This document shows positions 7,787 through 9,613 of a stretch of 9,613 bases of DNA, piece after piece (position 1 is the stretch's first letter; each line of letters opens with the position of its first letter). Source of the stretch: Actinomycetes bacterium (GTDB taxonomy: Bacteria > Actinomycetota > Acidimicrobiia > Acidimicrobiales > Palsa-688); contig JAKAXG010000114.1 in assembly GCA_021827225.1 (NCBI GenBank), positions 1 to 9,613 of the forward strand, given 5' to 3'. A model generated the notes under the pieces. That model did no database searches. It was not told the origin of the DNA and saw nothing but the letters and a program-made list of their open reading frames with translations. A program made the translations under genes and the position numbers.

Positions 7787-8896
7787 GTGAACCCCAAGAG
7801 TGTGGTGCTTCGTCGGCTCTCCGGTGGCCTCGACCGGCCCGCGATGCTCGCCGTCGCAGGCGACAGCGCCACCGGAAAGACCACTCTGACGAGGGGTCTT
7901 GTCAGCGCCCTGGCGGACGGGACGGTCAGCTCCATGTGCCTGGACGACTACCACCGGTACGACCGGGAGGAGAGGCGCGACCTTCCACACACGCCGCTCC
8001 ATCCGGCCTGCAACTACATGGCGATCATGGAGCAGCATCTCCAGCTTCTCGCCACCGGCCAACCCATCCTCAAGCCGGTCTACAACCACTCTCAGGGGTC
8101 ACTCGACCGGCCCGTCCTGTACGAGCCGACCGAGACGGTGATAGTCGAAGGTCTTCTGCCGTTGCACACCAGGATGTCGCGCGCCTGCTTCGACCTTTCC
8201 GTGTACCTCGATCCCCCCGAGGCCATACGCAGGGTCTGGAAGGTGGGCCGTGACACCCGTGACCGGGGATACACGGCGGAACAGGTCCTCGCCGACCTGG
8301 ACAAGAGGGCGGCGGACGCGGAGTCCTTCATTCGCCCTCAGCGCCGTTGGGCTGACATCGTCGTCCGCTTCGCTCCGCTCGCGGAGCGGGGAGAGACGGC
8401 GGCCGACCCGCTGTCGGCGACCGTGCTGCTGCGCCCGACCGCCCCGCATCCTGACCTCCACCGGATACTGGGTGACGACAGCCGGGATGCCGTCCATCTG
8501 AAGATGATCCGCGACGAGGACGGCAAGCCGGTTGATGCGCTGCATGTCCATGCCTACGCCCCGCGGGCCCAGACGAGGAGGATCGAGGAAGCGATCTGGG
8601 CCGAGATCCGGGACCTGGCACCGTTGCCCTCCAGTCTCGGCATGCTCCGAGACGGGAAGCGCTCAGAACCTCTGGCGATCATCCAGCTGATCCTGCTCTA
8701 CCACCTCGTCCTCACCCGCCAGCAGCGGGCCTCGCACCGGTCGGTGGGAGAGCCGCCCGGAGATGACACGGGCCAGGTCAGATCTTTCGGCCGGTCGGCT
8801 TCTTGGAGCTCCGGGATGCGGTCGCCTGCCGCTCCTTGTCCGCTGTCGCCGGCAGCGACCGGAGCTTCTGCTGGCGACCGACCTCCGCTGACATGA
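7787..8896 (+). CDS. prk: Phosphoribulokinase, cyanobacterial/plant-like (class II type)
   Basis: Makes ribulose-1,5-bisphosphate from ribulose-5-phosphate and ATP, the step that feeds RuBisCO. Counting from the GTG at 7787 there are 369 residues: P-loop GDSATGKTT (25-33); catalytic acidic and basic residues in LDDYHRYDREERR (Asp53/Asp54, His56, Arg60); a substrate-binding KPVYNHSQG; and VIVEGLLPLHT with the Walker B-like acid. The pattern resembles cyanobacterial/plant enzymes, not the shorter octameric class I enzymes of proteobacteria. The GTG was chosen because the residues before it are Pro/Arg-rich filler; an AGGG lies 8 bases upstream. The last ~55 residues after LLYHLVLTRQQ are low-complexity (Ser, Pro, Ala, Gly) and most of them overlap the opposite arsR gene, so this tail may be a recent read-through. 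No other Calvin-cycle gene follows it here. Confidence 0.92.
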   Translation: MNPKSVVLRRLSGGLDRPAMLAVAGDSATGKTTLTRGLVSALADGTVSSMCLDDYHRYDREERRDLPHTPLHPACNYMAIMEQHLQLLATGQPILKPVYNHSQGSLDRPVLYEPTETVIVEGLLPLHTRMSRACFDLSVYLDPPEAIRRVWKVGRDTRDRGYTAEQVLADLDKRAADAESFIRPQRRWADIVVRFAPLAERGETAADPLSATVLLRPTAPHPDLHRILGDDSRDAVHLKMIRDEDGKPVDALHVHAYAPRAQTRRIEEAIWAEIRDLAPLPSSLGMLRDGKRSEPLAIIQLILLYHLVLTRQQRASHRSVGEPPGDDTGQVRSFGRSASWSSGMRSPAAPCPLSPAATGASAGDRPPLT

Positions 8897-9206
8897 TCCC
8901 CCGGAGGAGGTCCACGGCGTCGAGCACCTCGGGATAGCGCAACGAGTACAGGATGCTGTTGCCCCGCCGCTCGGTGGACACGAGGCCCCTCTCCCGCAGG
9001 ATGGCCAGGTGCTGCGAGGTGTTGGACTGTGGCGCACCGAGCATCCGGCACAGCTCTCCGACGGTGCGCTCGCCGTCGCGGAGGGAGTAGAGGAGCATGA
9101 GCCGCTTCGGATCGTTGACCGCCTTGCACATGGTGGACACCAGCTCATCGAGCTGGAGGCGCAGGCGTTCGTCGAGGCTCGACTCGGGTTCTACCGGGTG
9201 CTGCAT
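8778..9206 (-). CDS. ArsR-family winged-helix repressor
   Basis: 142 residues. The core is CKAVNDPKRLMLLYSLRDGE, then RTVGELCRMLGAPQSNTSQHLAILRERGLV, then a wing STERRGNSILYSLR. The recognition helix is PQSNTSQHLAILRERGL. ArsR repressors leave DNA when metals, persulfides or other ligands bind. Two cysteines, Cys27 and Cys53 (in ELC, the position of a metal-ligand Cys in ArsR/SmtB), could form a thiol switch of the kind known in sulfide-sensing members, but this is inference. The C-terminal tail is basic (KKPTGRKI). The ATG at 9206 has no clear ribosome binding site, and a stop lies in frame at 9231-9233, so no longer version is possible. It faces away from a TusA-family gene whose promoter carries an ArsR-type operator. 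Confidence 0.9.
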   Translation of the reverse strand: MQHPVEPESSLDERLRLQLDELVSTMCKAVNDPKRLMLLYSLRDGERTVGELCRMLGAPQSNTSQHLAILRERGLVSTERRGNSILYSLRYPEVLDAVDLLRGIMSAEVGRQQKLRSLPATADKERQATASRSSKKPTGRKI

Positions 9207-9217
9207 CGGTTGGAAGG

Positions 9218-9262
9218 CTACACCGCGGAGTTATCAGATGCATGATCGGTTTGGTCAGGCAT
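9218..9262 (-). CDS. Possible 14-residue leader peptide upstream of arsR
   Basis: A minus-strand ATG at 9262 opens MPDQTDHASDNSAV and stops at 9218, 11 bases before the arsR ATG. A purine-rich AGGGGGG sits just before it with a short (3-4 base) gap. It could couple translation to arsR, which has no ribosome binding site of its own. The peptide carries no attenuator-like run of one amino acid. It is only one of several readings of this stretch. Confidence 0.2.
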   Translation of the reverse strand: MPDQTDHASDNSAV

Positions 9263-9329
9263 TCACCCCCCTGAGGCACAGCCGGAACGCTTCCCGGTCT
9301 TGGTTCCCTCCGCAGGATTATCTGGACGA

Positions 9330-9417
9330 AGAGGGGGCGGCGGCACTTGGAGAGTCGACCAGCCGTCCAGCCCACCAGGGCGATGACGCCCGCAGAAGTA
9401 GTGCCGCCGCCTCCTCT
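9330..9417. repeat. Long inverted repeat / stem-loop with a nested hairpin
   Basis: Bases 9330-9347 pair with 9400-9417 over 18 bp with one G-T pair; its core is the 12-bp perfect match GGCGGCGGCACT / AGTGCCGCCGCC. The 52-base loop contains a second hairpin, GGGCG-ATGA-CGCCC (9378-9391). CTGGACG (9322-9328) also matches CGTCCAG (9364-9370), so alternative folds are possible. It stands in a gene-free region ahead of both arsR and the TusA gene. Neither strand has a T-run after the stem, and no target-site duplication flanks it. Confidence 0.55.
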
Positions 9418-9471
9418 CCGTTTACTCAATCCTGCGGCGGTCCCTTAGCGGATATCCGGAGCAAATAGTCC

Positions 9472-9501
9472 TTGACGAGACGCCGGGCAGGTGGTTAGGT
9501 A
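9472..9501 (+). promoter_or_regulatory. Candidate promoter of the TusA-family gene
   Basis: TTGACG (9472-9477) is a good -35. At 17-18 bp spacing the -10 would be TTAGGT or TAGGTA, which is weak. Transcription would begin close to the operator at 9511-9530, so a repressor bound there would block it. Confidence 0.35.
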
Positions 9502-9510
9502 GCAGAAAAC

Positions 9511-9530
9511 ATATTCGACTGTTCGAATAT
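9511..9530. promoter_or_regulatory. Perfect palindromic operator, probably for the ArsR-type repressor
   Basis: ATATTCGA (9511-9518) and TCGAATAT (9523-9530) are exact reverse complements with a CTGT spacer. AT-rich 8-bp arms with a short spacer are typical of ArsR/SmtB-type operators. It ends 23 bases before the ATG of the TusA-family gene and is the most striking palindrome in the window. The adjacent arsR gene is the natural candidate to bind it. Confidence 0.65.
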
Positions 9531-9553
9531 AGGTACCGATAGGGGGGGAACCG

Positions 9554-9613
9554 ATGTCGGACCATCAGGCGTCGACGACGCTTGACTGCACCGGGCTGCA
9601 GTGCCCGCTGCCT
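9554..9613 (+). CDS. TusA-family sulfur carrier, first 20 residues (partial)
   Basis: The ATG at 9554 follows a strong AGGGGGGG ribosome binding site. The visible part is MSDHQASTTLDCTGLQCPLP, running off the right edge. LDCTGLQCPLP carries the TusA signature D-x-x-G-x-x-C-P-x-P, in which the cysteine before Pro carries the sulfur. TusA-like proteins pass persulfide sulfur between partners, in tRNA thiolation or in sulfur-oxidation pathways next to rhodanese, DsrE or Hdr-like proteins. The promoter carries an ArsR-type operator, which favours a regulated sulfur-metabolism role over housekeeping tRNA modification, though the downstream genes are not visible. Confidence 0.8.
   Translation, partial: MSDHQASTTLDCTGLQCPLP

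Larger units (their letters stand above)
9207..9553. other. 347-bp divergent intergenic control region
   Basis: This stretch separates arsR from the TusA-family gene. From left to right it holds a small possible leader ORF (9218-9262), the long inverted repeat (9330-9417), a 10-bp palindrome CGGATATCCG (9449-9458), a -35-like TTGACG (9472-9477) and the 8-4-8 operator (9511-9530). Open frames that cross it are arbitrary extensions and do not resemble known proteins. Confidence 0.6.

Overview
High-GC bacterial DNA carrying an autotrophy (Calvin-Benson-Bassham) locus. GTG and CTG-type starts, a probably leaderless gene, GC-rich codon use and a DUF4389 membrane protein suggest an actinobacterium-like host. 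This is inference: no rRNA or other firm taxonomic marker is present. Red-type (form IC) RuBisCO genes sit near the start of a TusA-family sulfur-carrier gene and an ArsR-type repressor, which makes a sulfur-oxidising chemolithoautotroph a reasonable guess.

Layout. At 1-121 (minus) is the start of a small secreted protein. At 374-4794 (minus) lies a tight operon read cbbL - cbbS - cbbX - DUF4389 membrane protein: the RuBisCO large and small subunits, the red-type RuBisCO activase, and an uncharacterised four-or-more-pass membrane protein. Gaps are 13 bp, a short overlap (or 13 bp, depending on the cbbX start) and 27 bp. The divergent LysR regulator cbbR (4866-5786, plus) shares a 71-bp AT-rich control region with cbbL, which holds an imperfect dyad across two overlapping -10-like hexamers. 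Converging on cbbR is a two-component pair (minus): a NarL/LuxR-type response regulator (6970-7638) followed by a soluble GAF sensor histidine kinase (5774-6973). The kinase appears to start at a CTG codon that overlaps the regulator's stop codon. A phosphoribulokinase (7787-8896, plus) is divergent from the response regulator, and its 3' end overlaps a convergent ArsR-family gene (8778-9206, minus) by 119 bp.

The 347-bp stretch 9207-9553 carries a long inverted repeat, a promoter-like -35 and a perfect 8-4-8 ArsR-type operator just ahead of a TusA-family gene that runs off the right edge.

Working together: CbbR probably responds to Calvin-cycle metabolites and controls cbbLSX; phosphoribulokinase makes RuBP, RuBisCO uses it, and CbbX removes inhibitory sugar phosphates. 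The two-component pair and the ArsR/TusA module are placed to link carbon fixation to a redox, gas or sulfur signal, but that link rests on position only. The strongest leads are the RuBisCO-operon DUF4389 protein, the CTG-start kinase, the ArsR operator and the structured element at 9322-9417.
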